Shown here in pieces: positions 9,166-20,429 of a DNA stretch of 36,467 nucleotides. Position numbers and translations under genes: made by a program. The stretch's first letter is position 1. Every line of letters begins with the position of its first letter. This DNA is from Haplomitrium mnioides (Eukaryota > Marchantiophyta > Haplomitriopsida > Calobryales). Where the stretch lies: positions 1-36,467 of the forward strand of contig JBNGIS010032011.1 in assembly GCA_049999725.1 (NCBI GenBank), read 5' to 3'. Under the pieces are notes generated by a model, which ran no database searches, was not told where the DNA came from, and was given only the letters and a program-made list of their open reading frames with translations.

Positions 9166-10012
9166 ATATTCGAGAGAATCTGTAGAGATTCTGTGGACTA
9201 AGGCCCGCAGGGCGCTTCGAAACTCTGTTCCAAGGAACCATTTGGACTTGGTTCCGTGGGAATTTGTGGAATCTCAGCTCGCAAGGTTCCTCAGACTCAT
9301 TGTGGAAGTTACTGTTGTACTTGGCTTTTCTTCACCAATCGACAGAACATGCGGTGCGCTCTTCTTTTCCATTGTAATAGGAAAAACAACCTCACGGGAC
9401 ACGCATCGTCACCTCCCATTCCGAACCAACGGGATTAACGACCTCTGTTCAAAATGGGCTCGAAGGATCAGTGCTCGAGGGGTATACATCGGGGGCCTTT
9501 GATTTTGTTCAAGTGGATGCACGAGCGATCTAAGGACGCGACACCAACCTCAAGACAGGGAAATTGCAATGAGGTAAGGCAGGAGGAAGAATCTAGTGAG
9601 AAGTTGCGTGAAGCGGGTGAACTTGCTCTAGGGGCAAGGAGTGGCTCAGAGGTGGACTGGAGGGGCGCCAAGAATCGCTGAGTGAAGAGCTCTAGAGGCT
9701 CGAGCGATCCAGGTGAACTCGTCCTTGTGAGTGGATCAGAAGTGGAGGTGGACCGATACGTGAGCTAGAAGGGATTTCTGGCCAGCTGAGAATTCGGGAG
9801 AGGCTGCTAAGTGAGGAGCTTGGGGTCGTCTCTGCATTCCATGTGCAAGAGCATCAACCCAGAGTGTTCGGAGTACACTCTGGTGTAATTCTTCAAGTGG
9901 AGCTGAGAGGGGGGGCTACGTTAGTGTTCGCATACTGCGGAGTAAGACCTGTCGAGGCTCAAGGTGGAGTGAGCTACCTGCAGTCGGGAAGAATGTCTCC
10001 CAGAGGTGGGGG
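9166..10012 (+). other. Gypsy 3' non-coding region, distal part, with polypurine tract
   Basis: No coding domain is recognised; the frames are short and overlap on both strands. Two G-rich purine tracts are visible: GAGAGGGGGGG at 9905-9915 and AGAGGTGGGGG at 10002-10012. The second directly precedes the TG that I take as the start of the 3' LTR and is the better plus-strand primer candidate. The first could be an additional tract. Confidence 0.5.
10002..10012 (+). other. Candidate polypurine tract before the 3' LTR
   Basis: AGAGGTGGGGG is followed at once by TGAAAG, the proposed LTR start. In LTR retrotransposons the plus-strand primer lies exactly here. One T interrupts the tract. Confidence 0.45.
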
Positions 10013-10837
10013 TGAAAGAAACCCTCTTCCTAGTTTGAGGAAGTAAATTCAAGGTTTCTGACGAGGGAAGTTGAAAAACTATCTGGAGAGAGGCGTGTGT
10101 GGGTAGAGGTTGGTTGGAAGGCTGGAAGGCAGCCAATGATTCAGAAGGGAAGTATCAGTTGGTGAACTCAGTCCAGAGGGCCTTCAAGGACTCTGTTTCT
10201 AATGCAGTACATAGTTGGGAGTGTTTTGTGCATATGTGTATAGTTAGATTTTCATTCTGCATTTGCATTCTAGAGACGTTTTAGACTAGACTACATCAAG
10301 ACAACTGAGCAGACCCTGGAGACAGCCTTGGAGAGGGAGTTCAATCCCTTGACATGGTTCTGATATCTTGGGGGTAAATGCTCTCTGTTTTTGATCCTGT
10401 TGCATAGTTAGGAATTGGTTCATCTTAGGAAAGTTAGGATCAGTTGTACCAGTTCTGTGACAACCTTGAGAGAGGGAGTCCAGTCCTCTTGTATTGTTCA
10501 TCGGTGCAGGTCACAAGCACATTTCTGCCCCAAAGCACAAATAAGGTGGCAGGGTCTAAGTCATTGGGCCCTTGGAATAAAGTGAAGGAATTACACAAAG
10601 AACAGCTGGAGGTTATGAATGTGAACCTGGGGGTTGTATGAATGATTGACTTGAGCACAACTAGAAGAGAGTGAGTGGTGTGCTAAAAGCTTGGAAGGAA
10701 AGGGAGAATCCTTAAGGCCTCAAAGTGTTAACTAGCAAGGGGCCATCTCAGAAAAGAACCTGAAAGCCTTGAATCTGTACTCCCCTGCCTACAAAGCAGC
10801 ACCTGAAAAGGTTAAGGCCTAGAACAGGGGAGTGACA
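10013..10837 (+). repeat. 3' LTR of the gypsy element
   Basis: Partner of the 5' LTR at 585-1410, ending in the same AGTGACA at 10831-10837. AATAAA lies at 10576-10581. The hairpin module duplication is present here too, with TCCAAT changed to TTCAAT in the first module. Immediately after the CA end the sequence switches to AT-richer copia coding DNA, a sharp boundary. Confidence 0.85.
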
Positions 10838-10840
10838 AAA

Positions 10841-12130
10841 ACCAACAATTCATCATCCACAAAGGGTAAAGAGAGGGCGTCTTCTAGGCACAAAGACTTT
10901 CAACCTTGGCAAATAGCTTTGACTCATAGAATACTTCTCTCTAAAGATGTGCCATACACATATATCTCAATTGACCATTACTCTTTTTGAGATGTCAGAG
11001 AATGAAAAAATTTCTATTCACTATATAAATATTGGTTTTGTATGGCAAAGAGAGAGTGTACAAATAGATGATCAGTTTTCTTGTATGATTTCTTTGACTA
11101 TTTTTGATATTCCATCCAACCCAAGATCTGTCAAAGAGGTACAAGACAATTTGATTGGTCAGAATGGGGAAAAGAAATGAATTCAGTGTTGGATTCAATG
11201 ATCTAAAGAAAAGTGTTTGGACTTGTAGTCTCAACACCTTTTAATGCTCACATGATTGGACATCAATGGATATTTGTCAAAAAACATAATGCTAAAGGCA
11301 AAATTGTGAGATATAAGATAAGCCTTGTAGCCTAGGGCTACACACAAATACCTCGAGACACTTTGGTCTCATGTATGCCCAAGTTATGGATGTTATCACA
11401 TACTGGTATCTAGTTGGCTTTTCCCTATGACATGAGCTCATTACATATGAGATGGATGTATTGACATACTTGTATAGGCTATTAGATACCCAGGTCTATA
11501 TGAATACACCCCTAGAGCTTATTGCCAGAAATATCTATCATAATCAAAGGGAGCATCTCTCTGAGGAGAAACTTCAAAGCAACACATCTACTTCTACACC
11601 TTTGACCATGATGAAGCCTAGTGGAGTGAGCACTAAATGAGGACCTTTAGTCCATTACATGCATTTACTAACAAATAGACCTTTAGCCCCTCTTGTGCAT
11701 TGATCTATGCATGTAGCCGATGATAGATATGTTGCCCAAATCATGAAATCTATTTATAAACTTAAGCAATGAGATTGGATATGATACAAAAGATTTCTAG
11801 AAGAGATGTTAGCTATGGGCTTTTGCTATGAAGACATAGCATCATGCTTATTCACAAAAATGTCAACAAAGAACTTATAATTGTTGTCATACATATTAAT
11901 GATGCTAAACTTTTTGGTTGCAAATCTTTACTTAAGCAAACTATTGAAATGTTTAAGAAAATCTTTGATATGAAGGATATTTGTAAGACCAATTATTTCT
12001 TAAGACTTCAATTTGAGTACTTAGAGGATGGGATACTTTTGCATTAAACTACATATGCAAAGAAAGTTCTTAGACAATTTCATATGGATAAATCTCATCT
12101 TTTTACATCTACTATGAAGGTATATACATT
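10841..12130 (+). pseudogene. Copia reverse transcriptase with linker, broken
   Basis: Coding traces start with a basic linker (STKGKERASSRHKDFQPW, about 10856-10910), then ENEKISIHYINIGFVWQRE (near 11001) and PRSVKEVQ. The RT follows: GHQWIFVKKHNAKGKIVRYK near 11259, the palm motif MDVLTYLYRLLDTQVYMNTP at 11452, then MKSIYKLKQ near 11740 and the catalytic region IIVVIHINDAKLFG near 11880. The expected Tyr-Val-Asp-Asp reads His-Ile-Asn-Asp (Asn codon 11898-11900), so the site is dead. KKIFDMKDICKTNYFLRLQFEYLEDGILLH is a clear copia C-terminal palm stretch. About 170 extra bases seem to lie between the palm motif and KSIYKLKQ (roughly 11530-11700). Confidence 0.85.
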
Positions 12131-12179
12131 GAATAAAAATATATTTTCAAGAAGAGAATTGAAACTCAATTTCTACTTG

Positions 12180-12870
12180 GATCTAAGACACCTTATCTCT
12201 CAACCACTGACGCTCTTTTGTTTCTTGTTAACCAAACTCAACCTGAGATTTCCTTTGCCATGAACTTGCTTGCTATGCATAGTTTACAACCAATTATTTA
12301 GCATTGGAATAGCAATAAACATATCTTCAAATATTGTCAAGGTACTATTGATATGGGACTTTATTTCCAAAAGCATATTGACAAGAATCTCACCGGTTAT
12401 GCGGATGCCAGATATTTATCCAATCTTGATGATGCTAAATCCCAAACCGGCTATATCTTTCTCTATGGCTCTAATGCTATATGTTGAAAGAGTACCAAGA
12501 AAACTTTAGCTTGTACCTCTTCTAACCATAACAAAGATTATAGCATTGCATGAGGCTAGTAGAGAGTGTATTTGGTTGAGGAGGATGCTTGAAAAAATCA
12601 ATTTGCATTGTGGCTTTCCTAGTATTTTTTATGCTATTGTCTTGTTTGAGGATAATTTGGCATGTGTTGAGAAAATTTCATAGGGATTCATCAATGGAGA
12701 CTCCATTAAGCACATTGCACCAAAATTCTTTTGTACTCACAAGCAAAAGGATGAGAGTGTATCTATGAAGTTTATTGCTGGAAAGGATAATCACGTCAAT
12801 TTATTTATGAAGACCATTACTCCAACCCTTCATTTGATACATTGTAAAAACATTGGTCTACATTGACTAT
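12180..12870 (+). pseudogene. Copia RNase H, broken
   Basis: Traces in changing frames include PEISFAMNLLAMHS (near 12241), HIFKYCQGTIDMGLYFQK (near 12318), GYADARYLSNLDDAKSQTGY (near 12397), WLRRMLEK (near 12572), FEDNLACVEK (near 12646) and KHIAPKFF (near 12709). These are the ordered landmarks of the copia RNase H C-terminal domain. It ends near 12866, where the family also ends. Frameshifts and stops are frequent. The copy is inactive. Confidence 0.85.
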
Positions 12871-13105
12871 CTTGACTACTAGAGACTTGATTTATTGCTA
12901 TTATTAGTCTTTTTCTTTCATATTCTTTGTAAATGTTTTTGCATGTCTTGGTAGTTGTACTCTTTCCTTCATAAGAGCAAGAGAGGATTTTAATGAGGCA
13001 ACACCTTCATCTTGCATAGGTTCATTACAAGAGATATATATGATGGAGTTATAAATCTAGATACTTATATCTTATTGTTTGTTTTTATCATTCCCATATT
13101 ACAAC

Positions 13106-13115
13106 CAGAGGAGAG
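13106..13115 (+). other. Polypurine tract of the copia element
   Basis: CAGAGGAGAG ends directly at the TGTTA of the LTR. The preceding 3' untranslated region (12871-13105) has the expected short length and an ATTTTAATGAGGCAACACC word near 12990. Confidence 0.6.
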
Positions 13116-13372
13116 TGTTAAGATATAAGACTAATCTAACTAGGACATTAAACTAATCGTAATACTAATCTAAGTTGCTATAAGAACATAGTAGTCATAA
13201 CTATATGTGAGAGAGATTGAAAGAGAGATGAGGGGGTTATTATTATGATGATGAGAATTGAGATGTGATATGAGAGAACTCAGCTAGATAAAATCTAAAA
13301 ATGATGTATACCATGAGCGATTTGAGTAATAATTAAATATTGTTATTATTCAATATATTTTGGGTTATTACA
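13116..13372 (+). repeat. 3' LTR of the copia element (257 bp)
   Basis: It starts TGTTAAGATATAAG right after a purine tract and ends GGGTTATTACA, giving TG...CA termini with near-inverted TGTTA/TTACA ends. A TATAAGA word lies near 13179. No second copy is in the window because the 5' half of the element is absent, so the right border is inferred from the terminus only. The five bases after it are AGGTA. Confidence 0.65.
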
Positions 13373-16300
13373 AGGTATAATAGTGTAGAGGATTTGTGGC
13401 CCTAGCTTTTTTAGAATCATTCAAAACGGTGGGATTGCACACATTGTATAAGGTGCAACTTTCAAAACATGAACTAAATTTACTTAAGTTTTTCAAGTCC
13501 ACAATGTATGTGGTCTTTGATGTAGCTAGATTTGGGTCTCTGGTCCTTAAGGCAAACCCCAAGTACAGTATCCACATTTCAAGCATCCAAAACTAGGGTT
13601 AGACTTGGGCTGAATAGCAAGGAAAATTCCTCATGGGTTACAATAGAGCTAACATCAATGGTTTTAGTTTATGTTCATAGGAGCCTTAGCCCAAAATCTT
13701 GAGTTTTGTAAAGGTAAAAAACTCAAACTACTTAAGGATGGCTTCATCTGAGTGTTGACCTCCAAGTCTCTTCCTATAGATTCATCCAATTTTGATCCAA
13801 TTATTTTTTATATATCAATGACAATTGTTCCATATGATTTTGAGAACTCTATTGTTCTTGCTTTTTGATCTTGGAACACCTACCACGATTGCATTAATAA
13901 ACAACGTCCTAATTCCAAAAGTGCAACTTGGCACATGAATGGCTATGAACATCATGATTGAATCTACAATGAAGTCTATTTGACATCCTTCTTTTGCCAC
14001 AAATCTTTCTTGCTTTTGCAATTAGCCGATGGCCGAAAAAATGTTTCCATCAGAGTTCTAGAAAATATTTTAACTTTGCTTGTTGATCAAGAATACCTTG
14101 ATCACTATATATTGTGATGAGTACCATGCAATAAAACCAATATATTGTGCTTTTAAGACAATTCTAGTTGCAACAAAACCATGCCCACATGGATTTCTGT
14201 GATGGCACTCTAACAATTGGTCCTCTTGACAATCAAGTTGTTCTCTCCATGCATACAAAATCTCCTCTTTCTTCTAGTTAAGAGTTACAAGGCCAGTATT
14301 AAAATCTATCTTACATAGGCCAGCCAAGCTAATACCTTATGCTTGATGAAGAATTTTCAGACAAGTCTATATCTTTTTAGATCTTTCTTCGTACAATTCA
14401 ACTTTATAGAAGTCAAAATTTTGGATTTTCTTGTTGTCTCCAAATAGCTTATATGCATTAAGATTTACAATGGCCCTATAGATAAAAATAATGTATTCTT
14501 GAAATTGATTTATAAGTATATTCAAGTCTCATCATTACAACTTACCATAGTCAATAGATTGAACCAATTGAGTCACTACAACACCGACTTGCTTCCTTAA
14601 AACCACTTCATGATGACAGAGTCACTATCTCTACATTGCATTTCTCACAACAACTAGAAATACAATGGAAACGTGATAGACATATCAATAACCATGTCAA
14701 ACTTTCTTTTGTGTGAATTGCTTTTTTTTGTATTGGTTCCTCTTTTTGTTTTCATGAATATTGTTTCCTTTGTGTTTCCAACTTGTATGGTTGAAGGCTA
14801 GTCCAAAGTTAACAGTCATCCCCGAAGTCCTGCCAGGCCGGAGGAAAGACAACCTTTAGTCTGTTTGTTCCAACTTTTTGTGATTCATTGTCAGACAATA
14901 TCCAAGCTGAATTTTGTTCCATGAACTCAAAGTGCTTTGTTATCCTTTCACATAAGACGCTCAAGTTTAAATCAGAGGACCTGTTACAACATAAGATAGA
15001 GATTTACAACACGTACAAGGAGCATTCAAGTGATACTATGCAGCTCAAATGGATTTGCACCAACTTGTCATCAACTCAACAACAAGCTTTTTGCATTGAT
15101 TAGAATGTTGGAAAGATTTCCAAATTGGTCAAATCAAGACTTCATCACAATATTAAAAGACAACCAAATCTTAGCAATTTCACTCATAGAATCACAGAAT
15201 AAATCTTCTAGTGGTTAAATGATCTTATGGAAAATTGTTTTAGGAAGAATTTCTATAATTTTTTATATGTGTGTATGTTTTGTTTCTGTACTTGTTTTTG
15301 TGAAGTGTCATTATACTAAAATTTTATTAAAAAAAAGATCAAGAAGAGCTTGCATGGAATCATAAGTATAAGCTTTGTAGCAAGTGAATTAATTCTAAAA
15401 AGACATAGTCAAGGGAAAGTAGCAGTCTTTTTGATGAATACAAGAAATTCTAGTGTATAACCTAACAAGAAAATAAAAAAGAATAAGCAAGGAATTTTAG
15501 AAAAGCATGCATAGTGTAGAGTGGGAGATTTTGGAGGCTGCTCTCTCTTTTTAATTTGTAGCTATTGATCTTGCTCTTCCTCTCTCTGCAACTACTCCAA
15601 TTGTAGCTACTCTCTAGTTATTTATACAATTTTTAAGAGAATGGATCCAAAGATTGCAAATAATAGCACAAAGAAGGATCCAATTTCTCCTCGATTGGAA
15701 AATTGTACATAGAAGATTTCCGTTAAATGAAGAAGGTGTGAAGTGGAGATGAATCTCTAACATTTGTTGTCCTAGATCTGCTCAATTTTGTAGCTATATT
15801 ATCAAAAATTCAAATAAAAAAAAGACTTGTAGAAGAGCTGCATTAGTGATGAAATCTGGCATATGGAGTATGTTTGTTGATGAATGGTGACAGGAGATTC
15901 AACCTCATATAAATAATATTTTAGGAGGGTTTGCGCTATCAAAAATTGTGATCGAATGATCTACATGTTGATGCCCAATCTCAAATGTTCTCTATGAGCT
16001 ATCTACATTTTTAAGTGTTCATTTTTGTGTTGCACTAGTGTGTGTATGCTAATTTATAAATTTGTGTATGTTGTTTTTATCATATCTACTATAATCATAT
16101 ATGTGTTCATGAGATTTGTGAACATTGTACGTTGATGTTGACTCTAAGAACACAAGGCTAAAATTAGAAGAAAAAAATTCTACCTCAAACATATGGGTAA
16201 TTGTTTATATGTGTCCTTACTTCTTGTTTGTTAATTTGTTGAGCTACCGTTGGGCTGAGAAACAAAGAACTGATTCAGAAGAAAGAGTTCAAATTTGTTG

Positions 16301-17814
16301 CTTATATATGTTGTATTTTGTTTTTGGCTTGCTATGTGTTGCATGTGTTTGTAAGTTGTATACCAACATAAGTTGCACCCACACAAAGTTCTATGAAGTT
16401 TGAGTGTTAGAATATGGCTAAGTATTGTGGACTATAGGCTCTTTGATAGGGTAATTTGAACTAAAATGCAATGGTTATAAGAAAAATATCTATATATAAT
16501 TATGGTTTTCAGACTACCATAATGTTTTCTACATCTGTTGATGATTTGGAAATAAATTGAGATCTTGCCTTGACTAATGGTTGCTTATTGGTTTACTATG
16601 GAGTGATGCATCTCAAATTGCCCACCTTCAATTTGTGAATCTGAAACTAGTCTATCTAAATATTGTTGATGAATGATAAGTGGTTAGTTTATGTATCCTA
16701 TTGCTTTGATTCTGTTATATTCATATGTACGGGCACTCTCTTATTGTCGATAGTTGCCATGAGTTAGATTTCATGCCCCCTAAACAACCCTCCACTCAAA
16801 TAGTTTAGTATCTGCCTATTATCAACTCCTTATCTATGCCCGTTCTTGACTTTGTCTTTTGTTTGGACTTCCAAATTCAAAGGCATGTCGTATTTGTAAC
16901 TATAGTTGCATGTTTGACTCTTTGTTACCCTTCCAAACATCATCAATTAGTATTCATAAGTCTAGATCTCTCGATTTTTCATAATTTCTATTTCAAGTCT
17001 ACTCTTGTTGTACTCATGTTGAAACACTGAGCTTTGTAAGTCTGACTCGAAACTTGCTTTTGTGTAGTAACTAGTTCTCATGACCTGTGAAGGCATAGGA
17101 TGGTTTTGTGAAAATTTTAATGTGCTTAAGCCACTATCATAGAATGGGATGCATTGTGATTAAGTATGGAGAAAACTTAGAAGTTATTAAGAGAAACTTA
17201 TATTTGATCGGTTTTCTTCAATATGTGTAGATTTGAGTACAGAGTAAATTGTGTTCTTTTTAGAAATTTCTAGAAGCTGATATTTTATAGTAGGATATCA
17301 TATTGCTCAAGTAACTAGTAAAATTTTACAAAAGTGAAAAAATTTTTGTAAACCAAGAGTTATAACCGGTCAAAGTTGCAAACGTGATCTGTAGAAAAGT
17401 CAAAACAGAAAGTGTCTAAGGAATATAAAATAAAAATAATTTTATATAAATAGATAGCTTACTTGACAAGTTTTTCAACAAGGTATAGTACAGGCAAATT
17501 AAATAAGTATTAAGGACTTCATAGAGATTCTTCTAGAAGAGGCTAAAGAGGAGAAAAGTTAAGAAAAGTCATATTGTTCTTTGACTTATTCTTTGAGAGA
17601 ATCTCAAAGTATCATATTAGGAATTTTTTGTAGGGAAAAAGACAAGATAGAAAAGTATTGGATCAATTGTTGAGATTCTTTGACAAGAGAAGCTCCAAAT
17701 GAGAAGCTTCTTCTTGAAGAAGAAAACAAAAGGTGGAGATACTTGAGGAGTACTTTTAGGATTTAATAATTAGGGAGATAATCACCATGGATTCTTTACC
17801 TAGGATGATAGAAT
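13373..17814. other. AT-rich intergenic DNA, no gene recognised
   Basis: Short frames on both strands show no recognisable domain. A - strand stretch (14258-14070, reading CQEDQLLECHHRNPCGHGF) vaguely recalls a gypsy integrase zinc domain but lacks the Cys pair. A + strand stretch (14888-15218) carries two overlapping frames that may be one decayed coding piece of unknown origin. The rest is poly-A/T-rich with many stop codons, as expected of very old repeat DNA. Confidence 0.5.
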
Positions 17815-18171
17815 ATTTATTTTTTCACCTAGTAGTTATCTAGACTAGTATATAAAGAGGAGGAAGAGAGAGCACAAGGGCTTGAGGTAGGACTTGTTTT
17901 CATTTTAGACTTGAGACTTGAGAGTTGTGAGAGACCTTTGGAGAAGCTCTTGGAGGAGCTACTTTGAAGACTCATTGGAGGGCAAGCACTTAAAGAGTTT
18001 GTTGAGAGTTCGATGGGTGAGAGCAAGAGTGTTTTGTATGAGAGAATGTGGAGTAAAGAGTCCAAAATTTCCAATATATTTTTGTATTGAGAATTCGTAC
18101 TTTGTAGATTTTTTTTATGTATTGATGATTGCAGCCACACTTCAACCTACCTCTCATATTTAATATGCACT
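17815..18171 (+). repeat. Candidate LTR (partial) with TATA box
   Basis: A strong plant-type TATA box, TATATAAAG, lies at 17849-17857, followed by a purine-rich leader (GAGGAGGAAGAGAGAG). About 315 bp further comes ATTTAATATGCACTCA, directly ahead of a decayed methionine-tRNA primer-binding-like site. This is the usual order of U3 TATA, R-U5 and primer site in a plant LTR. I cannot place the 5' end and have no partner LTR in the window, so the call is tentative. A real but unrelated promoter is the alternative. Confidence 0.4.
17849..17857 (+). promoter_or_regulatory. TATA box candidate
   Basis: TATATAAAG within a non-coding context, with a purine-rich 5' leader downstream. It fits the promoter of the candidate LTR that surrounds it. 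Confidence 0.45.
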
Positions 18172-18185
18172 CAACATCAAAGCCA
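18172..18185 (+). other. Decayed initiator-Met-tRNA primer-binding site candidate
   Basis: CAACATCAAAGCCA matches the common plant primer site TGGTATCAGAGCCA at 9 of 14 positions, and all five mismatches are transitions. It is followed by CATGAGGAG. The transition-only pattern is what decay of a methylated site would give. A 14-mer match of this quality can still arise by chance. Confidence 0.35.
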
Positions 18186-18327
18186 CATGAGGAGAAACCA
18201 ACAAAGCCTCTAGCTTCACAGACCATGAATGTCATGTCACATTCTCGAGTTTCATTAATTATCAAAAACCTTCTTTTTGTAGCTCGTGTCTTTACTCCAT
18301 CATTGTAAGCGTCCTTTTTGTACATTT

Positions 18328-18523
18328 TTCTATGTTTTCTAAGATTACATTATTGATTCTATGTTGTCTAAGATCACAATATTTAGAAATGTTCTTCATC
18401 GTTCCCAAAACTTTACCAAGTTTATGTTAGAACCACATTTTTCTATGTTGTCTAAGATCGCAATATTTAGAAATGTTCTTTATCATTCCCAAAACTTTAC
18501 CTAGTTTATGTTAGAACCACTTT
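18328..18523. repeat. 84-bp tandem duplication
   Basis: Copy A (18357-18440) and copy B (18441-18523) both begin TTCTATGTTGTCTAAGATC and end GTTAGAACCAC plus a T-run; they differ at only a few places. A shorter, more diverged start of a third copy (TTCTATGTTTTCTAAGATTAC) lies at 18328. Later in the same region, words such as CTTTAGAACTT and TCCGACTTTAGA recur at lower similarity. Confidence 0.85.
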
Positions 18524-20429
18524 TTCTATAAGGATAGATTATGAACCATCCATGATCTTTGTTATAACTTTGTAGATTTTCTTTGCCAACTTTAGAACTT
18601 CTCTTGTCATTAGAACTGATTAAAACCTTTGTTGTTTTTTGATTATGAATTAGTTGATTCCCAAACAAACTTTGAAGTTGTCTTTGATATGGTTTTTAAC
18701 TCTAGTACTTCCCTTGTTATAGGGTCCGACTTTAGAATTTCCCTCACTGTAGCATCCGACTTTAGACCTACCCATGTTGTACAAGCTTACCACGACCTAA
18801 TTTGTAGTCAATTATGAGGTCTTCCCATCTTCTCTCATATTTAGGAATGCTAACCAATATTACCAAGCTAATATTAAGCTCTCTAGAAAGAAAAAGTTGA
18901 CGTAGAAGATTTGCAAAAGTATATGCAAAGTTCATCCCTAATCTTGTGAAAAAAAATGTGCGAGTATATGTGTAGTCGATTGATTGAAGAATCTTGTCCA
19001 CTTTTTTTCTTAGTCTACTTCTAAATTTTGGAATATCATAGTGAGATCTCACAGCTATGACCTCTTGGATGTTTTCTATTGCTGCTAGTAGCTCTCTCTA
19101 GTTAATTTGATTCATCTTAACATAGAGAACCTAAACATAAACACCATGAATGCTCTATCTTGAGATTGTGCTATTTGTTCCCAACCCGAATGATATCTAG
19201 AACTCCTTGTATTTGATTTGTTTTGGGTTTAGAATCTTTTTCAAACTATTATCTTGATCTTGCCTCAATAAAAAACAATGTTTCAACTTCAAAATTTGAT
19301 TTATAATCCGAGTACTAACCATGATTTGAAAGCATGTATTATGAACCTTGACCAAGCTCCCTTAAGATTAAAGATGCGCAACCACTATACTTTAGTCAAC
19401 AACTTAGCTAACTTTGCATTTCCCGTCTACTTGAGAATTGAGCAAAGCTTCCTCCCTCTATACCTCCATACACAATATTGTTGATTGAAAGTTATGTTGT
19501 TTATCTTTTCAACCAAGGATGGAGGTTGTTGTAGAAACAATAAGAATTCCCAAGTCTATTGTAGAAGAAATACTTGTGGCTTTGGATTTTAAGACAATTG
19601 TGTTGCCTTGCAATGACTTGTAAGTGTAAAAGCCTTGATACATTTCAAACATCTTAAGAATCTATTGAACATATAATCAATTTGATGATGGGTATGGTTG
19701 ACTATTAGAAATCCAATTTGATTTTTCAATAGATATTATTAGCAATAAAAGACTAAGATATCCAAACAAAATAGAATTCTTATTCTCTTACGTCGTTTTG
19801 TTGAGCTAAAGATACAACGTAGGAGGAAACGACCCTTGAAACTCACATATTAATTTGTTTAGCATTGTAGTGGTTAAGTTGAAGTAACTACTTAAGTTAC
19901 TATAGGTTAAGAAGACCCTCAAAGAAAGAGCATGGTTTAAAATTAAATTGCCAACAATGTGCACACCTACAAAAAAATCTTCATTGATATTCTTTAGCGG
20001 TGACAACCAATGTGGAATTGTTGTTTTCTTTTGACTCATACCTTTGATCACAATGCCCAAATAATATAGCCATCAACATAACATTTTCTTCAATGGTTTG
20101 CAAGTTTATTCTTTCTTTCATTTGTTGATCACAATGAGAAAACAATTGGCAATTATATTTGATTGCACATAAAAACCAATATATATCAATAATATTGGGA
20201 ATGAGGCATTTTTGTTGAGATTTTAAAAGGTTGGGAAGAGTGTCTTGCACCATGTAGGGTGGCAAAAAACAACAAAAAGCTCTTAAATAAGAGAGGAAAA
20301 AAGAGAAATAGATCCATTTGACGTGTTTGGGCTTACAAAAATTATATTGAATCAATTGCACTTCTAAACTATAAGCATGCAAGTAACTAAAAACAACAAC
20401 AAAAAGCTCAAGACAAACATCGACTGTAT
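18524..20429. other. AT-rich intergenic DNA, no gene recognised
   Basis: Short frames only. A - strand pair (20160-19981 and 20060-19806) stays open for 50-84 codons in adjacent frames, but no domain is recognisable. Near 18720-18790 there are loosely repeated words (TCCGACTTTAGA...). No LTR termini or RNA gene were seen. Confidence 0.5.

Larger units (their letters stand above)
585..10837 (+). mobile_element. Near full-length, defective Ty3/gypsy LTR retrotransposon (Tat/Athila-like)
   Basis: Two direct terminal repeats of about 826 and 825 bp flank a primer-binding-site-like motif, gag with zinc knuckles, protease, RT, RNase H and integrase in the gypsy order, and a long 3' non-coding region. 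There is no chromodomain after integrase. The RT motifs (VFIDDF, FRRMPFGLCNAP) look like the non-chromovirus plant lineages, so I infer Tat/Athila-like. The coding frame is broken by stops at 1866, 4493, 4664, 4904, 5498, 6451 and 6778, by frameshifts near 2425, 3110-3365, 3740 and 6125, and by loss of catalytic residues, so the element cannot be autonomous. The right end abuts copia pol. No matching 5-bp target-site duplication was found (580-584 GTGTG against 10838-10842 AAAAC). Confidence 0.9.
10838..13372 (+). mobile_element. 3' half of a Ty1/copia element, 5' part missing
   Basis: The + strand carries, in copia order, the end of the integrase-RT linker, RT, RNase H, a short 3' untranslated region, a polypurine tract and an LTR. 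The gag, protease, integrase and 5' LTR are absent: the gypsy 3' LTR lies directly upstream. Either the gypsy element was inserted here and the left half of the copia was later lost, or the junction is a rearrangement. Frames are scrambled by many indels and stops, more than in the gypsy element, so this copy is the older of the two. Confidence 0.85.

Noticed and set aside
7324-10012. Envelope-like gene of an Athila element
   Set aside because: No long frame, signal peptide or transmembrane segment; the region is mostly tandem repeats.
14070-14258. - strand piece recalling a gypsy integrase zinc domain
   Set aside because: Only a few residues fit, the Cys pair is missing, and nothing downstream resembles an integrase core.
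17829-18140. - strand Ser-rich frame of about 100 codons
   Set aside because: It is the complement of a purine-rich LTR-like leader, which gives serine codons by composition.
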